Source of the DNA: Nodosilinea sp. FACHB-131
GTDB taxonomy: Bacteria; Cyanobacteriota; Cyanobacteriia; Phormidesmidales; Phormidesmidaceae
DNA length: 64,000 bases
Direction of reading: 5' to 3'
Assembly: GCF_014695395.1 (NCBI RefSeq)
Contig: NZ_JACJOF010000032.1
Location: forward strand, 1-64,000
Below are positions 1-9,106 of the stretch, piece by piece (the stretch's first letter is position 1; every line of letters starts with the position of its first letter). The translations under genes were made by a program, and so were the position numbers. Below the pieces are notes generated by a model. It searched no databases and had not been told where the DNA came from. It was given only the letters and a program-made list of their open reading frames with translations.

Positions 1-135
<135 letters not shown>

Positions 136-167
136 TCGCAAGTGACTACCCCGCTGATTGATTGAGC

Positions 168-199
168 AAAGAGCGCTCCTCGAAAGAGGGGCGCTTTTT
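168..199 (+). terminator. Rho-independent terminator of psbA
   Basis: A GC-rich hairpin (AGCGC-TCCTC, loop GAAA, GAGG-GGCGCT) followed by a T-run begins about 33 bases after the psbA stop. This is the usual layout for a strong intrinsic terminator after a highly expressed gene. Confidence 0.85.
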
Positions 200-309
200 G
201 CATGCTTACAATAGAGACATCAAAAAAGGGGTCACAGCTCCAAGGAACTGCTACCCCAGACGAACTAGGCTAGACAAAAACACCTAGTACTTTGCCCTGA
301 TATGACTGG

Positions 310-825
310 CTAAACACCTAAGTCCAGCAAGGCGAAGCGGACCTGCTCCAACCGCCGTCTATTCACCCCTAAATCGGATTCTCCTAGTCGGGCTGCTGCT
401 CGAACGTGAATAACGGGCTCACCCTCCGGCAAGTAGAACTCAGTATCGTCTACAAACCCTATAAGGCGGCTGATGGACTTGACTCGGATGTAGTTCTCTT
501 GCTGAGTCACAATCTCAGTACGTGGCACAACTCCTAGCACTTTAGTCAGTAGCTCACGAGCTTTCTCCCGGCTGCCTGTATAGGTAATCGGCGCAATTGT
601 GTGGTCTTGGTCAGCACCTTGGCTAACGACACAATTAGGCGTTGACGGGCAGGGAAACAGCTTGCCATCCTGAATCCCGAGTTCGGGCGTCTTTCCTGCA
701 AATACTTTTGATAAGCCAGGAATCGCACCTAGAGATTGAGGGGCAGGCGCTGTGATCGCAAAAGCTGAGCAAGTTGGGAAGGCCCACAACGCGATCGCCA
801 AAAGGCAGGCAAGGATTGAAGACAT
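310..825 (-). CDS. DUF1499 family protein, exported
   Basis: A 171-residue protein with a hydrophobic N-terminal signal segment (SSILACLLAIALWAFPTCSA). The mature part has the DUF1499 pattern: a CPSTPNCV segment near residue 60 containing two Cys, then a mixed alpha/beta domain with FVDDTEFYLP and a C-terminal RRRLEQVRF motif. Biochemical function is unknown for the family, which is common in cyanobacteria and plastids. It is transcribed towards psbA on the opposite strand. The start ATG gives a complete signal peptide. Confidence 0.85.
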   Translation of the reverse strand: MSSILACLLAIALWAFPTCSAFAITAPAPQSLGAIPGLSKVFAGKTPELGIQDGKLFPCPSTPNCVVSQGADQDHTIAPITYTGSREKARELLTKVLGVVPRTEIVTQQENYIRVKSISRLIGFVDDTEFYLPEGEPVIHVRAAARLGESDLGVNRRRLEQVRFALLDLGV

Positions 826-1021
826 AGGAGTTCATCAAAGTACAACCTCACCATAGGCTAATCAGGCGCGGAGAAGGCAGGTAGTGTGCTGGCTGGGAGG
901 ACATTTGCTCGGGGCCATCGCAGAAGTCGCAAAATAACCCTTGAGGGTAATAGGCTGGTTGCCTTGAGTTTGCCATCATGGGTCTACATTCCTCATCTTT
1001 CACCGCTGAATTTCCGCTACT

Positions 1022-1903
1022 ATGACCCAAAAAATAGCGATCGCTGTTATCCACGGCATTGGGCAAGCTCGACCAGAGTTTGCAAATCCACAGCACCCTA
1101 ATTTCCTAAGCGGTATTGTTCCACGCCTTCAAAAGGAGTTTTCTCGTGAGTTGAAGGATTACACTAGTTCTGCGGAAGGCGAACTGGTTTTTGAGCCAGT
1201 TTATTGGGCTGATGTAGTGCAGCAGCCGCAAAACAAGCTGTACAACAAACTTGGCATTAATAAGTTTAGCCAAGTTTTTGGCTTGCGTGAATTTGTTTTT
1301 CACTCGTTAGCTGACAGTATCGCCTATCAACCAACATCTCCAATCGACGCATCGAATATCTACGAAGAAGTGCATCAAATTTTTGCTCAGTCTTTAGGTA
1401 GGTTAGCTGATAGAGCAGGAAACAATGCTCCTTTATGCATTATTGCTCACAGTATGGGTGCGGCGGTGGCGAGCAACTATATCTGGGATGCCCAAGAGGA
1501 TAGATTTCCTTCTCCTGCTAGGGATAACCCTTTAGAACGAGGACAGACTTTTTCTTCGTTTTACACATTTGGCAGTCAGATTCCATTTTGGTCAATGCGA
1601 TTTAACGAATTTGGAGAGCCAATTCAAGTTCCATCTCCAAAACTATCTATGCACTATCCCAAAGCCAATGGAAAATGGATAAATTTCTTTAGTCGTAATG
1701 ACCTGTTAGGTTATCCAATTAAAGGTATTAATGAGCTTTACGACAAAGCGGTGTTAGACGAGCGGGAAGTTCAGGTTGGCAACTTGTTAACGCGGTGGAA
1801 TCCTCTGTGTCATAACGAGTACTGGAAAAGTAGGGTTGTAGTCCAACCTATTGCGAGTTCTTTAGCGAATCTCTGGAGACAAATCAATCTCGAGCCCTCT
1901 TGA
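1022..1903 (+). CDS. Alpha/beta-hydrolase (lipase-like) protein
   Basis: A 293-residue protein. It begins with a beta-strand and an oxyanion-type motif (AIAVIHGIGQ) and has a nucleophile-elbow-like IIAHSMGAAVAS at about residue 143, so a serine hydrolase/lipase fold is likely; a candidate catalytic His is CHNEYWKS near the C-terminus. The substrate cannot be told. The gene is visibly less GC-rich than the neighbouring housekeeping genes and ends only eight bases before a tRNA-Ser 3' fragment, which suggests acquisition by site-specific integration. No integrase remains nearby. Confidence 0.7.
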   Translation: MTQKIAIAVIHGIGQARPEFANPQHPNFLSGIVPRLQKEFSRELKDYTSSAEGELVFEPVYWADVVQQPQNKLYNKLGINKFSQVFGLREFVFHSLADSIAYQPTSPIDASNIYEEVHQIFAQSLGRLADRAGNNAPLCIIAHSMGAAVASNYIWDAQEDRFPSPARDNPLERGQTFSSFYTFGSQIPFWSMRFNEFGEPIQVPSPKLSMHYPKANGKWINFFSRNDLLGYPIKGINELYDKAVLDEREVQVGNLLTRWNPLCHNEYWKSRVVVQPIASSLANLWRQINLEPS

Positions 1904-1910
1904 CCTACCC

Positions 1911-1962
1911 AGCTGGAATCGGGTGTCCGCAAGGTCTGTAGGTTCGAATCCTACCCTCTCCT
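1911..1962 (+). pseudogene. tRNA-Ser 3' fragment (possible att-site remnant)
   Basis: The sequence has a perfect T-arm (GTAGG, TTCGAAT, CCTAC at 1938-1954) followed by an acceptor strand CCTCTCC. It is preceded by a variable-arm-like GGGTGTCCGCAAGGT and a GGA triplet in the position of a tRNA-Ser(GGA) anticodon. No 5' half (GGAGAGG acceptor, D-arm) lies upstream, where a protein gene ends instead. A 3' tRNA fragment of this kind is what integration into a tRNA gene leaves at the distal end of an element. Assignment to Ser is by resemblance to cyanobacterial tRNA-Ser(GGA). Confidence 0.65.
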
Positions 1963-2029
1963 ATCGTGGCTTTATGTCTCATCTTTGGTCATTTGCTGCC
2001 CCTGCCCCAGTGCTAGGGGCAGTTGTTGT

Positions 2030-2185
2030 CTACTGCCGCCAGTCATCGTTGAGCCAGGTGCGGGGAATACCTGGGAAGCCCGCGAGCACCCAACCTAATA
2101 TGAGGGAAAGCACCATGGCCACTGCAATACTGTCCCACTCACCGTAGTAGTTAGGGGCCATGGCCCAAAGGTCGAAGGCATCCAT
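2030..2185 (-). CDS. Putative 51-residue single-span membrane protein
   Basis: An ORF on the minus strand encodes a plausible small membrane protein: an acidic and aromatic N-terminus (MDAFDLWAMAPNYYGEWD), a hydrophobic span SIAVAMVLSLILGWVLAGF, and a short tail ending WLNDDWRQ. The topology looks like the small subunits of photosynthetic complexes, but I do not recognise the family and the ribosome-binding site is weak. It sits in an otherwise empty 820-base stretch between the tRNA fragment and the permease gene. Confidence 0.4.
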   Translation of the reverse strand: MDAFDLWAMAPNYYGEWDSIAVAMVLSLILGWVLAGFPGIPRTWLNDDWRQ

Positions 2186-2427
2186 GCTCTAATACCAAAA
2201 GCAACCGACCTATAGTGCCCAAAACGCAGCTCCCACGAGCTGATGATGCTAAGGGGGTCAAGGCTTTCGCACCTATGCCAATGGCGATCGCTCCTAGAAG
2301 CCCAGGGTATTTGGGGCGGCGTGAATGTCCGTAGCCTTTGGGCCTGGCTACATTTAGCTATCATCAGTAGCAATCGCCATGGTTTAGCCTCTAAAGGCAG
2401 CTTTGTTTACCCTAGAACCCCCTATCT

Positions 2428-2535
2428 ATGCCCGATGATGTTGGCCCTTTTCTTTTGGGCGTTGCCCTACTAGTGCTGTACCTGGGTTGGTCAGCGGCTA
2501 CAGAAATGGGCACTCGCTGGCCCTGGCGAAAGTAA
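2428..2535 (+). CDS. Putative 35-residue single-span membrane peptide
   Basis: A short ORF starting MPDDVGPFLLGVALLVLYLG, then a short basic tail ending RWPWRK, gives one transmembrane span with a positive-inside C-terminus. No clear Shine-Dalgarno sequence precedes it and no family is recognised. It is listed because composition and topology are protein-like; it could be chance. Confidence 0.3.
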   Translation: MPDDVGPFLLGVALLVLYLGWSAATEMGTRWPWRK

Positions 2536-2725
2536 TGATGCCTCGCTCAAAACTGCCCAGCGTCCAGCTTTGAGCACGAAGCTTGGGAACGCGACTGCAC
2601 AAAAAACAGAGATTGTAGCTTTGATAGCAGATCCAATGGGGTAGATATCGTGGACTAGGGCTGAGTCTATTGGCTTTGTGGGTCTATATTGGCCAGTTGC
2701 CTATCCACTTAGAAGGAGATCTACC

Positions 2726-4117
2726 GTGACCCTACCCACTGAACAACGGCCCCAAGCACCGCCAAATTTGGCGCCGGGAAACAAAGTTGCTGAGTTTTTT
2801 GATTTTGCGGGCCATCGCACCAACTTTCGCACCGAATCGCTGGCGGGGTTAACCACCTTCGTCACGATGGCCTACATCTTGATTGTGAACCCAGCCATTT
2901 TGTCGAACGCGATCTTTCTCGACGAGTCGGGCGACTTGTTTGGAGAACTGGTAATGGCCACGGGCCTCTCTGCGGCGCTGGCCACGCTGGTGATGGCGCT
3001 TTACGCTAAGCTGCCCTTTGCCCTAGCGCCTGGGATGGGCATCAACGCTTACTTTGCCTTTACAGTGGTGCTGGGCCTAGGGATTGACTGGCAGGTTGCC
3101 CTGGCGGCGGTGCTGATTGAGGGGGTTATCTTTATCCTCATGACCATTTCCAACGTGCGCAGCAAGATCGTAGAGGCCATTCCCGACGCAGTGAAGCACG
3201 CCACTACGGCGGGAATCGGTCTGTTTATTGCCTACATTGCCCTAAAGGGTGCGGGCATTATTGTGCCGTCGGAGGCGACGTTGACGGCCTTGGGCAATCT
3301 GCGATCGCCTCAAACGGCCATGGCTCTCCTTGGTCTGGCTATCACCGCAGCCCTGTTTGCCCGTCGGGTCGCCGGGGCACTGCTGTGGGGCATTTTGGGT
3401 ACCTCGGTGCTGGCATGGATCTTTGGGGTGTCGCCCTGGCCAACGGGGCTGATGGCGGTGCCCCCGGCCCCGGTCGATCTATTTGGTCAGGCCTTTGTGG
3501 GGCTAGGGGAACTGTTCCGCATCAACTTTTGGCAGATGGTGAGCATTGTCTTTGTGTTCCTGTTTGTAGATTTGTTTGACACCGTTGGCACATTAACTGG
3601 GTTGGGCTCTAAGGCTGGCTACATCGATAGTGAGGGCCATTTCCCTGGGGTCGAAAAGGCGTTTATGGCGGATGCCATTGGTACCACTGCCGGAGCCGTG
3701 TTGGGCACCTCAACGGTGACCACCTACATTGAGTCGGCCTCGGGCATTTCTGAAGGAGGGCGCAGCGGCTTTACGGCTCTGGTGGTCGCGGCCCTGTTTT
3801 TGGCGTCGGTGCTATTTATTCCTCTATTGCAGGGCATTCCGGCCTTTGCCACCGCTCCAGCACTGATTATTGTGGGAGTACTAATGATGTCGGCGGCCAA
3901 GAATATCGACTGGGATGAGCCCGCCGATGCGATCGCAGCCTTTTTGACCATCATCATGATGCCCCTGGCCTTCTCTATTGCTGAAGGTCTGGCAATGGGG
4001 CTGATTGCCTATCCGCTGATCAAAGCCTTCCAGGGCAAAACCTCGCAGACCACCCTCGGCATGTGGATTTTGGCCGCCATCTTCGTGCTGCGGTACATCT
4101 TTGTGGCGGGGGGCTAG
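2726..4117 (+). CDS. NCS2-family purine permease (AzgA-like)
   Basis: A 463-residue polytopic inner-membrane transporter. The N-terminal segment (EFFDFAGHRTNFRTESLAGLTTFVTMAYILIVNPAIL) and the central FVDLFDTVGTLTGLGSKAGYID and GTSTVTTYIESASGISEGGRSG motifs are those of AzgA-type hypoxanthine/guanine/adenine:proton symporters. About 12-14 hydrophobic segments follow. The start is the GTG at 2726, preceded by a strong AGAAGGAGAT at a good distance; an earlier in-frame start has no ribosome-binding site. It probably imports purine bases for salvage. It stands alone. Confidence 0.88.
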   Translation: MTLPTEQRPQAPPNLAPGNKVAEFFDFAGHRTNFRTESLAGLTTFVTMAYILIVNPAILSNAIFLDESGDLFGELVMATGLSAALATLVMALYAKLPFALAPGMGINAYFAFTVVLGLGIDWQVALAAVLIEGVIFILMTISNVRSKIVEAIPDAVKHATTAGIGLFIAYIALKGAGIIVPSEATLTALGNLRSPQTAMALLGLAITAALFARRVAGALLWGILGTSVLAWIFGVSPWPTGLMAVPPAPVDLFGQAFVGLGELFRINFWQMVSIVFVFLFVDLFDTVGTLTGLGSKAGYIDSEGHFPGVEKAFMADAIGTTAGAVLGTSTVTTYIESASGISEGGRSGFTALVVAALFLASVLFIPLLQGIPAFATAPALIIVGVLMMSAAKNIDWDEPADAIAAFLTIIMMPLAFSIAEGLAMGLIAYPLIKAFQGKTSQTTLGMWILAAIFVLRYIFVAGG

Positions 4118-4146
4118 GGATAGATTCCAAGTTCTTACGGTACTAA

Positions 4147-4166
4147 GGGCGCACGGTTGTGCGCCC
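4147..4166. repeat. Short hyphenated palindrome in convergent gap
   Basis: GGGCGCAC, loop GGTT, GTGCGCCC, followed by CTAC, forms a perfect 8-bp stem between the convergent permease and coiled-coil genes. It resembles a palindrome at 41709-41728 and looks like a dispersed cyanobacterial small repeat. It could also act as a bidirectional terminator, although it has no T-run. Confidence 0.6.
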
Positions 4167-4559
4167 CTACTTTAGGGCGTCGAAGGTGTCGCCCAGGGCG
4201 GCGGTCAGGGTTTGGCGAGTCTGGGCGTGGGCCGCTTGCTCAGCCTGCAATTTTTGGGTGAGGTCTTGGCACTGTTGCACCAATCCATCGAGCCGCTCCT
4301 GCAACCCCTGCAAGGAGTTGACAGTAGACAAATCTTTTTCCAGCACAGCTCCTGGGTCGGCATCGAGGCGCTGCTGCAGGATCTCGATCTGGGTCTGAAA
4401 CTCTGCGGCCTCTTCGCGCCGTTGACGGGCTTCGGTTTCGTAGAGACGACGCCAGTTAGCGGCGCTGTTGTAGGCCTGGTCGCGCTCTTTTTGGGTGTCG
4501 GCTAGCTGCCGCTGGAGGGTACGCACCTCCGTAATCCACTGAGTCAGGTCTTGGGACAT
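4167..4559 (-). CDS. Coiled-coil protein of unknown function
   Basis: A 130-residue, highly charged, Gln/Glu-rich protein with continuous heptad character over residues 5-125 (for example LQRQLADTQKERDQAYNSAA and LQERLDGLVQQCQDLTQKLQ). There is no signal peptide or membrane segment, so it should be cytosolic. Its start codon lies 30 bases after the stop of the site-2 protease gene on the same strand, so the two are probably cotranscribed, the protease first. The family looks cyanobacterial and has no known role. Confidence 0.75.
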   Translation of the reverse strand: MSQDLTQWITEVRTLQRQLADTQKERDQAYNSAANWRRLYETEARQRREEAAEFQTQIEILQQRLDADPGAVLEKDLSTVNSLQGLQERLDGLVQQCQDLTQKLQAEQAAHAQTRQTLTAALGDTFDALK

Positions 4560-4591
4560 GGCGGTTACCAGAACAACAGGCAGCCCTGGGG

Positions 4592-6058
4592 CTAATACAG
4601 CAGTCGGGTAAGAATGCCCGGCGCTGGCAGCACAATCATAACCAACAGTGTCAAGGCCACCAGCCCCAGCATGTCGCGGCGGTCATCTAGCTCGCTGACA
4701 TCGTTGAGGGCGGGCTGGTCTGCCGCTGGAATAAAGAACAGCAGAATCGCCCAGATCATTAGCTCCGGGTGCACCAGGGCCAGACCAAACACCAGCAGCC
4801 GAGCCACCTGGCCCACAATGCTGCCAATCCGCTGGCCGTACATGGCGTGGACGATGTGGCCACCGTCGAGCTGACCCACGGGCATGAGGTTGAGGGCAGT
4901 GACTACCAGACCCAAGCAGCCCGCGATCGCGATCGGGTGCAGGTGAATCGCCTCGTCAGCTGCCACCGCTGACCCCAGTACCAGCTTCGAGAGCAGGGTC
5001 AGCATCAGGGACGCCTTGGGGTCTAGGGCCTCAAAATTTAGCAGGCTAGAGCCGGTTTCGGGAATGGGCACGATGGTGGACTGGCTAAGCCCCCACAGCA
5101 GCAGCGGCACCGCTACTACCAGCCCCGACAAAGGTCCAGCGATGCCCACATCAAATAGAGCACGGCGGTTGGGCACCGGCGACTTCATCTGAATGAACGC
5201 TCCCAGGGTGCCCAAGAAAAACGGCACCGGAATGAAGTAGGGCAGCGTGACCCGCATTTTGTAGCGGCGGGCGGCCAGGTAGTGGCCCATCTCGTGACAG
5301 CCGAGAATGACCAGCAGCCCCAGAGCGTAGGGTAAGCCCTGCAAGATTAGCGCGGGCGTGGCCTGGAGCTGTTCTTCAGTGACGCCCGCCAGGTAGGTGC
5401 CCACGGCGGTGGTGGTAAACAGGGTAACGAGCAGCAGGCCCAGAGCCAGACCTGGGCGGGTCAGGGTTTGGTTGCTGCGATCGCCCTTCTCCACTTGAGG
5501 GTTGGGCACCAGAGCAAACACCGGTTTGCCCTGAAGGCCTTCCTGAAAGAGGACTAGGAAGCGATCGCCAAAGTGGCGGCGAATATTCTCCCGCACAGTG
5601 TCGTAGGCCACGGTGGGCGTAGACCGCAGTTGTCCTCGGCAAATCATTGCCTGAGGGCGATACTCAATATTTTGCAGATAATACACTGACCAAGGGAAGC
5701 AGCCCTGAAGCATCGCTTCTTCGTCTTTATCAATAGGGCGCGGAACGGACTTGGGTGGTGCCAGTGGCTTAGCATCAGCGGCGGCGCTCTCGGCCTCAGC
5801 CGCTTTAGGTAGAGCAATGCGCCCTTTTTCAATCAGCGCCCAGTAGAGAATCGGGCAGGCAATAAACAGACCCAGCAGTAGGGCCGTGGGGGCGGGTTTT
5901 TCGCTGCCGTTGACCAGCACCCAAGCGGTCAAAACAAACGCTGGCATCATCATCACCAGCCACAGCAGCCACACGGGAGTACGAGTGATGCGGCTAACGC
6001 TGCGCTGAAGCAGCACATAGGTCAGCAGACCAAGAACTATAAGCCAGAAAAACACCAT
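4592..6058 (-). CDS. Site-2 protease family (M50) intramembrane metalloprotease
   Basis: About 488 residues. After two N-terminal membrane spans and a soluble cyanobacterial/plastid-type domain (residues ~90-195), the protein has the zinc motif HEMGHYLAARR (HExxH) inside a hydrophobic segment and the third-ligand motif MPVGQLDGGH, separated by several membrane spans. This is the layout of cyanobacterial relatives of chloroplast EGY proteases, which cleave membrane-embedded substrates. The ATG at 6058 is preferred because the longer frame begins at a TTG. Substrates are unknown. Confidence 0.87.
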   Translation of the reverse strand: MVFFWLIVLGLLTYVLLQRSVSRITRTPVWLLWLVMMMPAFVLTAWVLVNGSEKPAPTALLLGLFIACPILYWALIEKGRIALPKAAEAESAAADAKPLAPPKSVPRPIDKDEEAMLQGCFPWSVYYLQNIEYRPQAMICRGQLRSTPTVAYDTVRENIRRHFGDRFLVLFQEGLQGKPVFALVPNPQVEKGDRSNQTLTRPGLALGLLLVTLFTTTAVGTYLAGVTEEQLQATPALILQGLPYALGLLVILGCHEMGHYLAARRYKMRVTLPYFIPVPFFLGTLGAFIQMKSPVPNRRALFDVGIAGPLSGLVVAVPLLLWGLSQSTIVPIPETGSSLLNFEALDPKASLMLTLLSKLVLGSAVAADEAIHLHPIAIAGCLGLVVTALNLMPVGQLDGGHIVHAMYGQRIGSIVGQVARLLVFGLALVHPELMIWAILLFFIPAADQPALNDVSELDDRRDMLGLVALTLLVMIVLPAPGILTRLLY

Positions 6059-6201
6059 CGAGGAGCCAGTGGAGTGCAACGATCGAATCTAGAATCACCG
6101 TTTTTAGGCGGCTGACCCAACAAAATTAGCCCAGGCGACGGGGGCGCGATTCAGCTAGTATAGGCGTCTCAACGGTTTTTCTCACCCCTTAACCCGCCTT
6201 C

Positions 6202-6906
6202 ATGACAGCAGCTTCAGCACCGGTTTCATCCTCCAGCCCCAAAGCTCCGCGCCCGGTGTTTGACACCGTCTATGCTTTCGCTCCCAACCGCGACACCCAG
6301 GGAGCTACTGCTTACTTCATTGTAAACAACACAGCGGAAGGGCGGCCCGCCAATCTGCTGATTGATGCCCCAGCCTGGGATGAGGAAAATCGGGCCTGGC
6401 TGGCGGCTCAGGGTGGAGTGCAACAGCTATTTATAACCCACCGGGGCAGCCTTGGTCGGGCCGTCGCGATTCAAAAAGCCCTGGGCTGCGAGGTGGTGAT
6501 TCAAGAGCAGGAGGCCTACCTGCTGCCCGATACCCATACCACTACGTTTCACCACAGCTTTGAATTTAGCCCTGAGCTAGAGGCCTTTTGGACGCCGGGC
6601 CACTCGCCGGGGTCGGCCTGCCTCTACTACCGCGCCTACGGCGGCGTGCTGTTTACCGGGCGGCACCTGCTGCCCAGCCGAACGGGTGAGCCTGAGCCGC
6701 TGCGTCTGTCTAAAACTTTTCACTGGCCCCGCCAGCTCAAGCACGTGGAGGCGCTGAAAACTCGCTTTTCGAGGGAAACGCTGGCCCACATCTGTCCGGG
6801 AGCCAGCACAGGCTTCTTGCGCGGGCAGCGCACCATCGATCGCGCCTACGAACGGCTTCAGGCGATCGACATTGAGACCTATCGAGGGGTGCAGCCGCTG
6901 CTTTGA
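6202..6906 (+). CDS. Metallo-beta-lactamase-fold protein with degenerate active site
   Basis: A 234-residue protein with an MBL-fold pattern: ANLLIDAPAWDEENRAWL, FITHRGSLGRAVAIQ, FWTPGHSPGSACLYY and VLFTGRHLLPS. The first metal motif HxHxDH, expected after THR, is replaced by THRGSLGRA, while the downstream TPGHSPGS and a Gly-Arg-His in place of Gly-Asp remain. Most metal ligands are therefore lost, suggesting a non-hydrolytic or altered function. The gene lies upstream of ispG in the same orientation with a 177-base gap. Confidence 0.75.
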   Translation: MTAASAPVSSSSPKAPRPVFDTVYAFAPNRDTQGATAYFIVNNTAEGRPANLLIDAPAWDEENRAWLAAQGGVQQLFITHRGSLGRAVAIQKALGCEVVIQEQEAYLLPDTHTTTFHHSFEFSPELEAFWTPGHSPGSACLYYRAYGGVLFTGRHLLPSRTGEPEPLRLSKTFHWPRQLKHVEALKTRFSRETLAHICPGASTGFLRGQRTIDRAYERLQAIDIETYRGVQPLL

Positions 6907-7083
6907 TCTCAAAGCAGCAAGCAGCACATTTCTCTACAATTTTGGGGCCGTTTTTGCCGCTCTAGCATCCCCTAGCGGCCATTCTGTGGCACTCTGGGAG
7001 GTGGATGTGCGAGGGTCAGCACCGGCCCAGATAATCGCCTCAACTCTCTACAACTAAGCACCGGCAACCATTGAGCCCAGGCT

Positions 7084-8322
7084 ATGCAAACGCTTCCCAA
7101 TCCCGTCTCTCAGGTTTCTGCTAACGCCTTTGATCCCTTCGACACCACCATTCACCGCCGCAAAACCCGCCCGGTGCCCGTGGGCAGTATCACCATTGGC
7201 GGTGGCCACCCGGTGGTGGTGCAGTCGATGATCAACGAAGACACCCTGGATATCAAAGGATCTGCGGCCGCCATTCGCCGCCTGCACGAAATCGGCTGCG
7301 AAATTGTGCGGGTGACGGTGCCCAGCATGGCCCATGCCAAGGCCCTGGCCGACATCCGCAAGATTCTCGAAGACACCTATCAGCCCGTGCCTCTGGTGGC
7401 TGACGTGCACCACAACGGCATGAAGATCGCCCTCGAAGTGGCCAAGCATGTGGACAAGGTGCGCATTAACCCCGGCCTCTACGTGTTCGAAAAACCCCAG
7501 GCGGGCCGCACCGACTACTCTCAGACCGAATTTGAAGACATTGGCATCAAGATTCGCGAAACCCTAGAGCCCCTGGTGGTCTCCCTACGCGATCAGGGCA
7601 AGTCGATGCGCATCGGCGTCAACCACGGGTCGCTGGCCGAGCGCATGCTGTTTACCTACGGCGACACCCCTGAGGGCATGGTGGAGAGCGCCCTGGAGTT
7701 TATCCGCATCTGCGAGTCCCTTGACTTCCGCAACCTGGTAATTTCGCTCAAGGCATCGCGGGTGCCGGTAATGGTGGCCGCCTACCGGCTGATGTGCCAC
7801 CGCATGGACGAGCTGGGTATGGACTACCCGCTGCACCTGGGCGTCACCGAAGCGGGCGATGGCGAGTATGGACGGATCAAGTCCACCGCTGGCATTGGCA
7901 CCCTGCTGGCCCAAGGTATTGGCGATACTATTCGCGTCTCGCTGACGGAAGCGCCGGAGAAGGAAATTCCCGTCTGCTACAGCATTTTGCAGGCGCTGGG
8001 GCTGCGCAAAACCATGGTGGAGTATGTGGCCTGCCCCTCCTGTGGTCGCACCCTGTTTAACCTTGAAGACGTGCTCCACGAGGTGCGTGAGGCCACCAAG
8101 CACCTCACCGGATTAGACATTGCGGTGATGGGCTGCATCGTCAACGGGCCGGGTGAAATGGCCGATGCCGACTATGGCTACGTGGGCAAAACCCCCGGCT
8201 ATATTTCGCTGTATCGGGGCCGCGACGAGATTAAGAAGGTGCCGGAGGATCAGGGCGTGGCGGAGCTGATCAACTTGATCAAGGCCGATGGGCGCTGGGT
8301 AGAGCCGGAGGCCAAGGTTTAG
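7084..8322 (+). CDS. ispG: 4-hydroxy-3-methylbut-2-enyl diphosphate synthase (ferredoxin-type)
   Basis: A 412-residue IspG/GcpE enzyme of the MEP isoprenoid pathway. It converts MEcPP to HMBPP with electrons from ferredoxin in cyanobacteria, feeding carotenoid, phytol and quinone synthesis. Diagnostic segments are [50 protein letters not shown] and the [4Fe-4S] ligands in CPSCGRTLF and [17 protein letters not shown]. Length is normal for the short, cyanobacterial form, which lacks the extra central domain of plant enzymes. Confidence 0.96.
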   Translation: MQTLPNPVSQVSANAFDPFDTTIHRRKTRPVPVGSITIGGGHPVVVQSMINEDTLDIKGSAAAIRRLHEIGCEIVRVTVPSMAHAKALADIRKILEDTYQPVPLVADVHHNGMKIALEVAKHVDKVRINPGLYVFEKPQAGRTDYSQTEFEDIGIKIRETLEPLVVSLRDQGKSMRIGVNHGSLAERMLFTYGDTPEGMVESALEFIRICESLDFRNLVISLKASRVPVMVAAYRLMCHRMDELGMDYPLHLGVTEAGDGEYGRIKSTAGIGTLLAQGIGDTIRVSLTEAPEKEIPVCYSILQALGLRKTMVEYVACPSCGRTLFNLEDVLHEVREATKHLTGLDIAVMGCIVNGPGEMADADYGYVGKTPGYISLYRGRDEIKKVPEDQGVAELINLIKADGRWVEPEAKV

Positions 8323-8392
8323 GGGGGTAAAGGTTTAGGTTCAGGGGTTCAGGTGAGACATTGAGCTTTGGCCTCTGCCCCTGAAACTGCTT

Positions 8393-9106
8393 CTAACTCC
8401 GGAACAGGCGCGTGTAAAGGACTTCGTGCTGCATGGTGGCCAGCGATGTGCCCCAGCTGCTGAGGGAGAGTTGGTCTAGAGCCTGGGTGGCGATCGCGCG
8501 ATCGCCTGCCGCCTCCAGCACGGGGTACAGCTCCAGCAGCATCTCCTGCCCCACGGTTTGCCCAAGGGGAATCAGCTTGACGGCACTGGTCACCAGGTTG
8601 GCAGCCCAGCTGTGCAGGTAACCCAGCACCGCCGACGAGGCATCAATGTCCCACCGGGCGGCCACCAGGGCAAAGGCCACGGCGAAGTTGCAGGGGCTGC
8701 CCGCCGCACTAAACCAGGGCTTGAGATCAGGGTGTAGGTGGGTGCCCATGCGCACTAGGGCGCGACCCATATCCCAGCTCTGCTGGCGGGTTTCTTCACT
8801 GTCGCGCAGGGCCGAGAGCTGGTGATTGAGCTGGGCGATCGCCTCAGCCACAGAGAACTCCGGTTGAGCCCCCAAACTAGCTTGAGCGGCAGCGCTGTGC
8901 ACTAGTCCCACAGCGGCACCGTCAAGAACGACTAGGCCGTAGGTCAACTCTTGGGTAAGCCAGTGCAGCATGTCGTTAGAGGTTGCAATCACCCCCTGCT
9001 CGACTAGGGTTTCTAGCCCTTCAGAATAGCTGTAGGCCCCTACAGGCAAAGCTGGGCTGGTGAGCTGTAGCAGCCGCAGCAGGGCCTGAGGCTTAGTTGT
9101 GGTCAT
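8393..9106 (-). CDS. ureF: Urease accessory protein UreF
   Basis: UreF acts with UreD and UreG to insert nickel into apo-urease. The protein has the family core LLQLTSPALPVGAYSYSEGLE near the N-terminus, the all-helical middle, and the AANLVTSAVKLIPLGQT motif. The chosen ATG (MTTTKPQALLR) gives a 237-residue protein of usual length; a longer frame adds 19 unrelated residues. It overlaps the end of ureE by 14 bases, implying translational coupling. Genes for UreG, UreD and urease subunits are not in this window, so the urease genes are dispersed. Confidence 0.92.
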   Translation of the reverse strand: MTTTKPQALLRLLQLTSPALPVGAYSYSEGLETLVEQGVIATSNDMLHWLTQELTYGLVVLDGAAVGLVHSAAAQASLGAQPEFSVAEAIAQLNHQLSALRDSEETRQQSWDMGRALVRMGTHLHPDLKPWFSAAGSPCNFAVAFALVAARWDIDASSAVLGYLHSWAANLVTSAVKLIPLGQTVGQEMLLELYPVLEAAGDRAIATQALDQLSLSSWGTSLATMQHEVLYTRLFRS

